A DNA stretch of 11,674 nucleotides, from the NCBI GenBank assembly GCA_025055465.1, contig JANWXA010000042.1, positions 1 through 11,674 of the forward strand, written 5' to 3'. The notes below the pieces were generated by a model. It was not told where the DNA came from and did no database searches. It saw only the letters and a program-made list of their open reading frames with translations. Shown here in pieces: positions 1-7,389 of the stretch. How positions within the stretch are numbered: the stretch's first letter is position 1; the number at the start of each line of letters is the position of its first letter. This DNA is from Candidatus Kapaibacterium sp. (GTDB taxonomy: Bacteria > Bacteroidota > Ignavibacteria > Kapaibacteriales > HRBIN21). A program made the position numbers and the translations under genes.

Positions 1-545
1 GAGGCTGGCGGCAAGTCTATAAGGTACACGACCCACAGGAGTTCTTTGCTGCCTACGACCAAACAGGTGATACCGTTATGGTGCTCCAGGAGGCAATCGA
101 CTACGAGGAGTACTATCGGTGTTTTGTCATCGGCAACCGCGTACGCGTCATCCCATACGCGCCGCACCATCCCTATCATCTCCGCTACTCGGCTCCCTAC
201 CAGCCATCGCCAGAACGGGAAGCAGAACTTCGAGAGCTGGCACTTCGGCTGTGCACGGCTTTGGGCTACGACATCAACACGGTCGAGTTTGCTGTCCGCA
301 ACGGAACGCCGTACGCCATTGACTTCCTCAACCCCGCTCCTGACGCAGAGCGGTACTCGGTACAGGAAGAGAACTTCGCATGGATCGTCCAGAACACCGC
401 TGAATTTCTCGTCGAATTAGCACTGCAGGGACGGCAACTTCCAAGCGAGTACCGGTGGACGTCCTTCCTGGCACCCTCTTCAGCATCTCCCGAGCAGAGT
501 GCCGCACGACCGGTGCGAACAACGAAGCCCCGCAGACAGTCATGA
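1..545 (+). CDS. ATP-grasp family ligase, C-terminal part (5' end outside window)
   Basis: The reading frame is open from base 3 to the TGA at 543-545, so the window shows about the last 180 residues and the true start lies upstream. The ATG at 78 is internal, since clearly coding sequence (GWRQVYKVHDPQEFFAAYD) precedes it. The fold is suggested by a lid and active-site pattern of RimK/glutathione-synthetase-like ATP-grasp enzymes: a VLQEAIDYEEYYRCFVIG strand pair, then a helix with a conserved LGYD turn, then VEFAVRNGTPYAIDFLNPAPD. There the Glu of VEF and the Asn of FLNP fit the two Mg-ATP ligands of the family. These enzymes join a carboxylate to an amine or thiol through an acyl-phosphate; the substrate here cannot be read. 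The last 30 or so residues are low-complexity Ser/Ala/Pro/Arg. The stop overlaps the methyltransferase start (ATGA), so the two are likely co-translated. The ATP-grasp call is fairly safe; the subfamily is not. Confidence 0.75.
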   Translation, partial: GWRQVYKVHDPQEFFAAYDQTGDTVMVLQEAIDYEEYYRCFVIGNRVRVIPYAPHHPYHLRYSAPYQPSPEREAELRELALRLCTALGYDINTVEFAVRNGTPYAIDFLNPAPDAERYSVQEENFAWIVQNTAEFLVELALQGRQLPSEYRWTSFLAPSSASPEQSAARPVRTTKPRRQS

Positions 546-1381
546 CGTCCGCGGAGCACCTCCGCGAGATAGTCCAACAAGCCAGCGATATCGGAGCTGC
601 CAGCAAGTACTGCTGGGCATACCAATTCCGGTTGGGGTACGAAGTACTGCTCCCACAGCTCCGCGCATGGGGTGCCTTCAAGCCCGGAGCTACCGTCGCT
701 GAGATTGGTTGTGCCGAAGCGGGAATCCTCATGGCATTTGCACTCGCAGGGGCTAAGGCAGCCTTGGGTACGGACATTGCTGCCTCTCGTCTCCACACTG
801 CCCACCTCATCGCTGACCGAGCCGGCATAGAACTGGAGCTGAGCCTGCATGATATCTTGCATGACCCCATCCCTGAACGGTGGCAGGGCCAGTACGAGCT
901 TGTCCTCCTCCGAGACGTCTTAGAGCACTTGGAGAACCCCACAGAAGCGCTTCGCCGCCTCCGTATCCTCCTCCGAGCTGGCGGCTTCGTCTTCATCACC
1001 TTCCCGCCCTATCCCTCCCCATACGGCGGGCACCAACACTTACTGAGGACCCTCTGGGGCAAACTGCCGTACATCCACCTACTGCCCGACAGTCTCTTTG
1101 AGCGCCTGATTGCCTCCGGACAGGAGCCTGACCGAAGCGAGGTACGCCGTCTCCGCCGCATCCGGCTCTCGCTGCCTGCAATGCCGCGGATTGCCAAAAG
1201 TGCTGGCTATCAGATCGTTGCTGAAGAACACTACCTACTGCGGCCAGTCTTTCGGTACCGATTGGGCTGCTCGTTGCCCACACCTCGGATTACACCACTG
1301 GCCCGTCGCATCCCGAGCCTGGCTCAATACATCTGTATGGAGGCTGGCTACCTGCTGCGATGGAGCGGCACCGGGTCTTAG
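542..1381 (+). CDS. Class I SAM-dependent methyltransferase
   Basis: 279 residues from the ATG at 542, chosen because it overlaps the preceding stop as ATGA. An in-frame ATG at 455 would lie deep inside the ATP-grasp gene and adds no recognisable domain. Rossmann-fold landmarks: motif I at residues 54-61 (EIGCAEAG), the acidic residue after beta2 (GTDIA, Asp78), an Asp104 region (SLHDILHD), motif LLRDVLEHL at 122-130, and the post-motif strand LRAGGFVFITFPP at 144-156. This matches the Methyltransf_11/23-type fold that transfers a methyl group from S-adenosylmethionine. The acceptor is unknown. A GGHQHLL segment (162-168) follows the last core strand, and the C-terminal 100 residues are Arg-rich and probably form an acceptor-binding cap. 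The gene ends 22 bases inside the next gene. Neighbours (ATP-grasp ligase, GT4 glycosyltransferase) suggest a role in modifying a glycan or small metabolite. Confidence 0.85.
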   Translation: MTSAEHLREIVQQASDIGAASKYCWAYQFRLGYEVLLPQLRAWGAFKPGATVAEIGCAEAGILMAFALAGAKAALGTDIAASRLHTAHLIADRAGIELELSLHDILHDPIPERWQGQYELVLLRDVLEHLENPTEALRRLRILLRAGGFVFITFPPYPSPYGGHQHLLRTLWGKLPYIHLLPDSLFERLIASGQEPDRSEVRRLRRIRLSLPAMPRIAKSAGYQIVAEEHYLLRPVFRYRLGCSLPTPRITPLARRIPSLAQYICMEAGYLLRWSGTGS

Positions 1382-2688
1382 TAATCGCCTACTACTTCCC
1401 GCCTTCTGGCGGCCCAGGCGTCCAACGCGTCCTCAAGCACGTCAAGTACCTCCCGGAGTTCGGGTGGGAGCCTATAGTCCTAACTGTCCATGATGGTGAA
1501 TTCCCTGCCCGCGACCCCAGCCTTCTGGAGGAGGTCCCTCCAGGTCTCCACGTGGAACGCACACGAATCCTGGAGCCTTACAGCATCTACCGCCGCCTAA
1601 CTCGTCGGCGAACCCCCATAGACATCCACGTCCTCACTACCTCCAAACGGGACACCAAGCTGGCCGAGCAGCTCTCCGAATGGATTCGGGCAACTTTCTT
1701 CATCCCGGATGCTCGCGTCGGCTGGCTCTTGACGGCTGTCCCCACTGGCAAGCGCTTGATCCGCCAGTTCGGAATCCGTGCCCTCTACAGCTCATCACCC
1801 CCGTACACGTGCTCCTTGATTGCCCGCCAGCTCAAACGCTGGAGGGGCCTCCCGTGGGTAGCCGGCTTCCGTGACCCGTGGACAGGCTTCTTGACAACTC
1901 CGCGCCGATGGTGGCTTCCTGCCCGGATTGACCGACACCTTGAGCTGAGTGTCTTCACCGAGGCCGACCTCGTGGAATGCGCCTGGGAGGGAATCGCCGA
2001 GGATGCGCTCCGGAAGTATCCCCACCTGCCCCGAGAGAAGTTCATCCACATCCCGAATGGCTTTGATCCCGCCGACTACCCCCCACCACCGCAGGAGCGC
2101 AACAGCCGATTCACCATCACCTACACCGGCTCCCTCTACGGGCGCCGCAACCCCAGGACACTCCTACGAGCACTGGAGCTTCTCTCCCAGCGCGGCATAC
2201 TCTCTCCCGAAGATGTCCGCCTCCAGATCGTTGGCCGCTGTGGGGAGGAAGTCCTGGATACCCTCCGCCAATCCCCCTTTTCCGCTTCCGTAGAGCTCGT
2301 CCCCTACGTTGCCCACCGAGAGAGCTTGCAGTATGTTGTCAGCTCCGACCTACTGCTACTGGTAGTTGACGAGGCCGTGGACAGCGACGCCATCGTTCCA
2401 GGGAAGGTTTTCGAGTACCTTGGGTCAGGGAAGCCCATCCTGGCAATTGCTCCACACGGCAGCGCCGCAGAACGCCTGCTTCAAGAAACCAATTCCGGAG
2501 CCGTTGCTGACCGGCATGAGCCGGAGCGCTGCGCTGACATTGTGGAGCGGGTCTACCTGACATGGAAGCACAACGGTCCCCCTGCTTTCACGCCCCGCTG
2601 GGATGCGATCTGCCAGTACGAGCGCAGAACTGCCGCCCAACGACTGGCAGAGCTGCTCACCACCCTCACCCATGCCCAGCCTCGGTAA
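1360..2688 (+). CDS. GT4-like (GT-B fold) glycosyltransferase
   Basis: 442 residues, a normal length for GT-B enzymes. The N-terminal Rossmann half opens with RVLVIAYYFPPSGGPGVQR (residues 5-23), a glycine-rich acceptor-side loop typical of GT4-like proteins. ALYSSSPPYT (141-150) and the GFRDPWTGF segment (169-177) also fit this group. The C-terminal half begins near residue 228 (FIHIPNGFDPADY), followed by the donor-domain strand FTITYTGSLYGRRNP (251-265) and VPGKVFEYLGSGKPIL (346-361), the nucleotide-sugar site with its Glu352; a second Glu at 371 may complete a loose EX7E-like motif. The enzyme should transfer a sugar from an NDP-sugar at the cytoplasmic face; sugar and acceptor cannot be inferred. 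The start ATG overlaps the methyltransferase by 22 bases. A GGAGG lies at 1339-1343, too far upstream to be a standard ribosome site, so translation is probably coupled. Third gene of the cassette. Confidence 0.88.
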   Translation: MERHRVLVIAYYFPPSGGPGVQRVLKHVKYLPEFGWEPIVLTVHDGEFPARDPSLLEEVPPGLHVERTRILEPYSIYRRLTRRRTPIDIHVLTTSKRDTKLAEQLSEWIRATFFIPDARVGWLLTAVPTGKRLIRQFGIRALYSSSPPYTCSLIARQLKRWRGLPWVAGFRDPWTGFLTTPRRWWLPARIDRHLELSVFTEADLVECAWEGIAEDALRKYPHLPREKFIHIPNGFDPADYPPPPQERNSRFTITYTGSLYGRRNPRTLLRALELLSQRGILSPEDVRLQIVGRCGEEVLDTLRQSPFSASVELVPYVAHRESLQYVVSSDLLLLVVDEAVDSDAIVPGKVFEYLGSGKPILAIAPHGSAAERLLQETNSGAVADRHEPERCADIVERVYLTWKHNGPPAFTPRWDAICQYERRTAAQRLAELLTTLTHAQPR

Positions 2689-2725
2689 GTCCTCACGGCT
2701 ATGAAATCCCAGCAGCACGATGGAC

Positions 2726-2744
2726 CCACCTACGTCTGAGGTGG
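2726..2744. terminator. Possible bidirectional hairpin between convergent genes
   Basis: The 68-base gap between the stops of the glycosyltransferase (2688) and the minus-strand transporter (2757) contains CCACCT-ACGTCTG-AGGTGG, a perfect 6-bp stem with a 7-base loop. A 2x2 mismatch and two further G-C pairs (2722-2723 with 2747-2748) extend it. There is no T-run on either side, so it is not a classical intrinsic terminator. Its position between convergent genes is the main reason to list it. Confidence 0.3.
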
Positions 2745-2756
2745 ACCGGATCCCTC

Positions 2757-4295
2757 CTACAGTAGCCATGCCAGGACCGCAAGAACGAGCGTCGAGATAA
2801 TGTTCATCGCAATCCCTCGGCGTACCATCTGCGGAAGCGGGACTAATTGCGTAGCGTATGCAATCGCGTTGGGTGGCGTAGCAACCGGCAACATAAAGGC
2901 ACAAGAGGTGACCATCGCCAATACCACAGTTGCCGGCTCTACGGGTACACCCAGAGCACCAAGCAGAGGAACCACCAGCGGCAGCAAGAGTGCTGCCAAC
3001 GCCGTGTTGGACATTAGCTCAGTGGCAAGATTTGCTGCCAGCAGCAGAAGCCCCAGAACGACAACCGGTGGGACCCCCGAAAGGGCCCGTACCAGGAGAT
3101 GTGTGAGCACGGTGGCAGCTCCCGTTGTGACCAGCAGTCCCGAAAGGCTTAACCCACCACCGAAGAGGAGCAGAGTCCCCCAGTCAATCCGCTGCGCTGC
3201 GTCCCATTGCAGAAGGCTTCCTCGGCGCTCACCCGAGGGAAGAAGGAATAGGGCTGCCGCGCCAAGCAGTGCTATGCTCCAGGTGTCTACAGCTCTCAAT
3301 CCTGGAAGCCAGCCGCTCAGCAGCGGGACGCACAACCATAGCACAACGACCGATGCAAAGACTGCCAACACTCGACGAGCCCCTTTCCCCATCGGAGCTG
3401 CGTCTTCTATGTCTTGCTCAAGATATTCCCAAGCATTCCGTAACGACCCCTGAGAGGGATGCATAGAGGCTGAAAGCACTACCCAGGCCAGCAAGAGGAG
3501 GATAGAGCCTGCCGGCAGACCGTAACGTATCCATTCTAGGAACCCTACCTCTATGCCGTACTGTCGGAGGATCCCAACAGCAATCCCGTTGGGTGCTGTT
3601 CCCACGATAGTCATCATCCCCCCAATGGATGCAGCCCAGGCCACGCCGAGCACCAGTGTCGCCCCAAGCTCTGCAGCGTCCCGTCCCTGCCTTGGCTGTA
3701 GGTGAAGCATAATCCCGACAGCTATCGGCATGAACAGGGCTGCCGTAGCGGTGTTGTTCATCCACATGGAGACCGCTGCGCTCCCCAGCATGACAGCGAA
3801 CAGCAACCGGCGCGGGGAGCGCATAACCCACGGGTGCCTCAATAGCCGCAGCGCCCAGCGACGATCCACCCCGTACTCCCGAAGCCCCTCCGCCAGCACG
3901 AAGGTACCCAGGAACAGGAAGACAATCGGGTCTGCATACCCCTGCATGAAAGTCCGCAAAGGAAGCGGTTCGACTTGCCCGTCCCTTGGGCTAACCAGTC
4001 CCAGAAAAGGCCCCACAAGAGCCGGCAGCAGGGCCGTAACGGGAAGCGGCACCACCTCACCGACCCACCACCAGAGCATCCACCACAGGAGAGCAAGCAC
4101 ACGCTGAACACTGAGAACAACGGATGAGACATGCTCCGCGCGGACTCCCAACGCCACTACGTGTTCCTCGACAATCCCCAGCGGCGGCAACAACAGTATC
4201 CCTGCACAGCCCGCGAGCCCAACGAACATCCCCACCCACCAGCGCATCCGCCCCCACGGTACGCCCCACTGTAACTGCTCCGCTTCCGCAGCCAT
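2757..4295 (-). CDS. SLC13/DASS family sodium-coupled anion transporter
   Basis: 512 residues from the ATG at 4295. The frame stays open to a TTG at 4415, but the extra 40 residues are charged, Cys/Phe-rich and unlike the family N-terminus, so I take them as untranslated. Very hydrophobic, with many membrane segments. The two-fold pseudo-repeat of the family is visible. First half: WMNNTATAALFMP (residues 178-190) and GTAPNG (232-237). Second half: LMSNTALAALLLPL (428-440 region) and FMLPVATPPNAIAYAT (467-482), the signature near the Na+/substrate site. DASS proteins import dicarboxylates, citrate, sulfate or phosphate with sodium; which one cannot be read here. The first SNT motif reads NNT (Asn180). 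The gene is divergent from the secreted hydrolase, with 119 bases between the chosen start and that gene, and convergent with the glycosyltransferase. Confidence 0.9.
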   Translation of the reverse strand: MAAEAEQLQWGVPWGRMRWWVGMFVGLAGCAGILLLPPLGIVEEHVVALGVRAEHVSSVVLSVQRVLALLWWMLWWWVGEVVPLPVTALLPALVGPFLGLVSPRDGQVEPLPLRTFMQGYADPIVFLFLGTFVLAEGLREYGVDRRWALRLLRHPWVMRSPRRLLFAVMLGSAAVSMWMNNTATAALFMPIAVGIMLHLQPRQGRDAAELGATLVLGVAWAASIGGMMTIVGTAPNGIAVGILRQYGIEVGFLEWIRYGLPAGSILLLLAWVVLSASMHPSQGSLRNAWEYLEQDIEDAAPMGKGARRVLAVFASVVVLWLCVPLLSGWLPGLRAVDTWSIALLGAAALFLLPSGERRGSLLQWDAAQRIDWGTLLLFGGGLSLSGLLVTTGAATVLTHLLVRALSGVPPVVVLGLLLLAANLATELMSNTALAALLLPLVVPLLGALGVPVEPATVVLAMVTSCAFMLPVATPPNAIAYATQLVPLPQMVRRGIAMNIISTLVLAVLAWLL

Positions 4296-4329
4296 ACATG
4301 CCCGCAAAAAATGGCACTGTACACCCCCA

Positions 4330-4359
4330 CAAAGTTGGAACTTTTCCAGTAGATCAAGA
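4330..4359 (-). promoter_or_regulatory. Possible Bacteroidota-type promoter for the SLC13 gene
   Basis: On the minus strand, CAACTTTG (4330-4337) matches the Bacteroidota -7 consensus TAnnTTTG at all but one defined position. A TTG lies 17 bases upstream of it, in the -33 position. Transcription would begin near 4324, leaving a leader of about 30 bases to the ATG at 4295. That supports 4295 rather than 4415 as the start. It depends on the organism using this sigma-factor consensus, which I infer only from the T9SS-like tail nearby. Confidence 0.35.
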
Positions 4360-4390
4360 ACCCACCGACTTCTCTTTCTCATCAAAGGTG

Positions 4391-4398
4391 TAATTTTG
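4391..4398 (+). promoter_or_regulatory. Possible -7 box (TAATTTTG) for the secreted hydrolase gene
   Basis: TAATTTTG is a full match to TAnnTTTG on the plus strand. No TTG lies at the expected -33 distance, so the match is partial overall. Transcription would start near 4404. That leaves about 11 bases to the ATG at 4415 or about 29 to the ATG at 4433, and would favour 4433 as the true start. Confidence 0.3.
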
Positions 4399-4414
4399 AA
4401 AACGTGTTTGACCA

Positions 4415-7381
4415 ATGTCCTGCCCTCATTGGATGAGGCATACTTACTGTGCTCTCCTCACGCTGCCCACACTTCTGTCTGCCCAACCTCTCCTGAATCC
4501 ATACCCCTTCCAGCCAGCACTGTGGGGACCTATAGAAACCCAATGGCTGCGCCCCTCACTATTTCCCGCAGTGACGGACACAAACTGGCTTCAAATTCGG
4601 GATGGGGATCTCACAGACTCTCGAGGCGTCCCGCAGCGCTTCATTGGCGCTGTCCTATACTTTACAGCTTGTTTCCCCGACAGCCTCACCGCTGTTCGCG
4701 CTGCAGCGCGACTGCATGCTCTGGGCTTCAACGCTGTCGCCATCCGCGGGATTGACATTTCCAACTGGAACCCTGCCAGTATCCTTCGAAGCGGAACCTC
4801 GTCCACAGAGCTGGATCCCAACCAGATACAGCGACTGGATTGGTTCCTCTACCAGCTCAAACGGCACGGTATCCGAGTTTACTTAGCGCTGCACTCCCGC
4901 TGGACCCCACGGCGCGACGATGGCGTTGCCCGCTGGGACTCAGTCCCCAGCGGTGGGAAGGTACTGCTGTACACCGATCCCGCTTTTCAGCAACGGCATC
5001 GCCAGATTGTGCGCATGCTGATGGAGCATGTCAATCCGTACACGGGGCGCGCGTACAAAGCAGATCCCACCATCGCCTGGGTTGAGCTAAGCGAAGAAAA
5101 TTCCCTCCCTTACTACTGGCTCATCAATCGGCTCCACTACCCAGGCGGAATGCTGTCACACTATCACAGCCGCCAGTTGGATACGTTATTCAATCGCTTC
5201 CTCCTCCGCAAGTACGGAAGCGATGCGGGGTTGCGTAGTGCCTGGTTCACCCCAGCAGCAGATACCCAGAACTTCATCCGAGACGGGGGATTCGAGGACG
5301 AGTTTAACCCCGCATGGGTCTTCAACGCGAACACTGGCGTGGCGCAGGCAGTCTTCCGCTTTGCAGAGCTGGACAAGCGCGAAGGACGCTACGCTGGGCA
5401 AATTCGGATTGCCCAAACTAATGGTTCTCCCAGCGCTGTCTACCTCTACACCGGTACTCAGACCGCTCAGGGAAGACTCTATGAACTCCGCTTCTGGGCC
5501 CGTGCCTCCCATGCAAACCGACGATTCCGATTCCTCATATACAACGGTGAATTCCCCTACCAAGGTCTGGGGCTCTACGTAGACACGGCGCTGACAGCGA
5601 CCTGGGTGGAATACCGCTTTCGGTTCCGTGCAACCGATTCCGCTCCTGGAGCCCGCCTGCTCTTCTATTTCGGCCAAGACACGGGCGACGTTTTTTTGGA
5701 CGCTGTCCAACTTCGCATGCTCAACGAAGCCCCTCTACAGAGCGGCGAGTCTTTACTGAACTTCTCCGTCGAGCGCGCACGTTACGCTGATTTAGTCTCG
5801 ACACCACTACCTCGCATGCGGGACAACGTGGAATTCTACACCGAGCTTCAGCGCTCGTACTACGAGTCCATGTACCGATTCCTGCGCGATACATTGGGCT
5901 ACAGGGGCATCGTGGTCGGTGGGACACTCCTCAGTATGCTGAACGACCTCTGGAGCATGCAGCGGATGGACGCCACAGCAGAACTCACCGGCTGGGACTA
6001 CCGTCGCAACCGCTCCCAGCCCCAAGGGAGCTGGTTCATTGCCAATACCCCAATGCTGGGACACGCTTCCGCCGGCAACCTACCCGAGCTGGCGCATGCC
6101 GCCGTCCGCGGCAAGCCAACGATAGCCTTCTACCTTATGCCCTTCCCCTCGGCCCACATGGGCGAAATGCCGATCCTTGTCCCAGCATACGCGGCCTACC
6201 AGGGCTGGGATGCTGTGTTTTTCCACTACCTCGCCGATGCCCGTGAAACCTATAGTCTCCCCTTTATCGGGCCTAACAAACACTACGAGCTGTGGGCTAA
6301 CAGTGCGGTGCTGAGCCTGCTCCCTGCTGCCGCTGCTGCTTACCGCTCAGGAGTGATTTCGCCCGCCCAGGAAACAATTTGGCTCCAACAAACCCGCCAC
6401 GCTCTGCTGCATCCGCAATGGCAGCAGAGCAGCTTCTGGCTCCAGTACAGTACCGACCATCGCATTATGCTCTTCCGTCGCGTCGCCTTGGACAGCTTCA
6501 CGGCATCCCGGCAGACAATGCTCCCACACCGCCAAATCCCCGAGCTGGTCCAATCCCCGGTAGATATCGGCAACCTACTTTCAGACACCGAAGAGCTGCT
6601 CTGGAATGCCCGTGATACGCTCTTTACCATCACTACCCCCCGTTACATTGCGGCAACGGGACGCTTGCAGGGCATCTTGGCCTTTCAAGACGTCCGACTG
6701 GAACGATTGGACAGAGGGCAATTCGGGAGCGTGAGCTGGCTCTCGCTGGACACAGCAGAATTGAGTAAGGCCCGCTGGTCCCTGTTGACCCTCAGTAGTC
6801 GGGCATGTAACGACAGCACCGTCTGGGAAGGGAACATCTCTATCTGGCAGGGGTGGGGAAAAGAGCCAGTCCTAATGGAGGGGATGCGTGTGCGTCTATC
6901 TTGGCTTAGCGATGCCGATACTGTCCGCGTTTATGGACTGGATTCTACCGCTCGGCTTGCTTTCGGACCCTTTGAGCCCGTTCGACTACCCAATGGACGA
7001 CTCAGTCTAACAATAGACCAAACCCATCCTTTACAGCAAACACCGTGGTTCGTAATAGAACAGGCATGGCGAGCACCGGAGGACACAACTAGCATTACCG
7101 AGACCCCACCAGCGACTGTACACCCTGTTCTCCTCCCCCCTGCCCCCCAGCCGGTGCAGAGCGGCACACTTGTAGAATTCTGGTTGCCTCCAACAGGGGT
7201 ACCGGCACAAGTTGTGCTGGTCAATACTGTGGGACAGTCCCAGCCGCTCTGGCGTGGACACGCTGACGGAACCTGGCACCGTCTGCAACTCAGCCTCCCA
7301 GCATCAGCCCCCGGTGTATACTGGTTGCGCCTCCTCTGCGGCCCTTCCGTGCAACAACACTCCGTCGTCGTCCTGCCCTGA
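4415..7381 (+). CDS. Secreted multidomain glycoside-hydrolase-like protein with inserted CBM and T9SS C-terminal domain
   Basis: 988 residues from ATG 4415; a second ATG at 4433 (Met7) gives a cleaner signal peptide (MRHTYCALLTLPTLLSA|QP) and may be the real start. Domains in order: signal peptide; cellulase/GH5-like TIM-barrel first half (about 55-285: RDGDLTDSRGVPQRFIGAVL, LHALGFNAVAIRG, HGIRVYLALHSRW, TIAWVELSEENSL); an inserted CBM4/9-like beta-sandwich (about 287-436, from RDGGFEDEFNPAWVF to GDVFLDAVQLRM); barrel second half (about 450-610, ending AYAAYQGWDAVFFHY); a beta-sandwich (about 735-885, with LLTLSSRACND and WGKEPVLMEG); a Pro-rich linker (about 898-912); and a T9SS sorting domain (about 915-988, APGVYWLRLLCG...HSVVVLP). 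It should be exported and then moved across the outer membrane by T9SS to act on an external polysaccharide. The acid/base region reads ELSEEN, and the expected nucleophile position appears to lack Glu, so activity is uncertain. The substrate is unknown. Confidence 0.85.
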   Translation: MSCPHWMRHTYCALLTLPTLLSAQPLLNPYPFQPALWGPIETQWLRPSLFPAVTDTNWLQIRDGDLTDSRGVPQRFIGAVLYFTACFPDSLTAVRAAARLHALGFNAVAIRGIDISNWNPASILRSGTSSTELDPNQIQRLDWFLYQLKRHGIRVYLALHSRWTPRRDDGVARWDSVPSGGKVLLYTDPAFQQRHRQIVRMLMEHVNPYTGRAYKADPTIAWVELSEENSLPYYWLINRLHYPGGMLSHYHSRQLDTLFNRFLLRKYGSDAGLRSAWFTPAADTQNFIRDGGFEDEFNPAWVFNANTGVAQAVFRFAELDKREGRYAGQIRIAQTNGSPSAVYLYTGTQTAQGRLYELRFWARASHANRRFRFLIYNGEFPYQGLGLYVDTALTATWVEYRFRFRATDSAPGARLLFYFGQDTGDVFLDAVQLRMLNEAPLQSGESLLNFSVERARYADLVSTPLPRMRDNVEFYTELQRSYYESMYRFLRDTLGYRGIVVGGTLLSMLNDLWSMQRMDATAELTGWDYRRNRSQPQGSWFIANTPMLGHASAGNLPELAHAAVRGKPTIAFYLMPFPSAHMGEMPILVPAYAAYQGWDAVFFHYLADARETYSLPFIGPNKHYELWANSAVLSLLPAAAAAYRSGVISPAQETIWLQQTRHALLHPQWQQSSFWLQYSTDHRIMLFRRVALDSFTASRQTMLPHRQIPELVQSPVDIGNLLSDTEELLWNARDTLFTITTPRYIAATGRLQGILAFQDVRLERLDRGQFGSVSWLSLDTAELSKARWSLLTLSSRACNDSTVWEGNISIWQGWGKEPVLMEGMRVRLSWLSDADTVRVYGLDSTARLAFGPFEPVRLPNGRLSLTIDQTHPLQQTPWFVIEQAWRAPEDTTSITETPPATVHPVLLPPAPQPVQSGTLVEFWLPPTGVPAQVVLVNTVGQSQPLWRGHADGTWHRLQLSLPASAPGVYWLRLLCGPSVQQHSVVVLP

Positions 7382-7389
7382 ACTCCCAT

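Noticed and set aside
455..541. Earlier ATG for the methyltransferase
   Set aside because: It would overlap the ATP-grasp gene by about 90 bases and adds no domain; the ATGA junction at 542 is a typical coupled start.
266..999. Long minus-strand ORFs (198 and 223 codons) opposite the ATP-grasp and methyltransferase genes
   Set aside because: Their translations are Arg/Ser/Cys-rich with no domain pattern, and the plus-strand frames carry clear family motifs. They are antisense shadows of GC-rich coding sequence.
1339..1343. GGAGG as ribosome binding site for the glycosyltransferase
   Set aside because: It ends 16 bases before the ATG, too far for normal spacing; coupling through the overlap is more likely.
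2757..4132. Plus-strand ORFs of 217, 125 and 65 codons opposite the transporter
   Set aside because: Translations are low-complexity Arg/Ser/Thr-rich; the minus strand encodes an uninterrupted membrane protein with signature motifs.
4296..4415. N-terminal extension of the SLC13 protein from a TTG at 4415
   Set aside because: The extra 40 residues do not resemble the family N-terminus and contain the probable promoter. The ATG at 4295 gives a normal-length protein.
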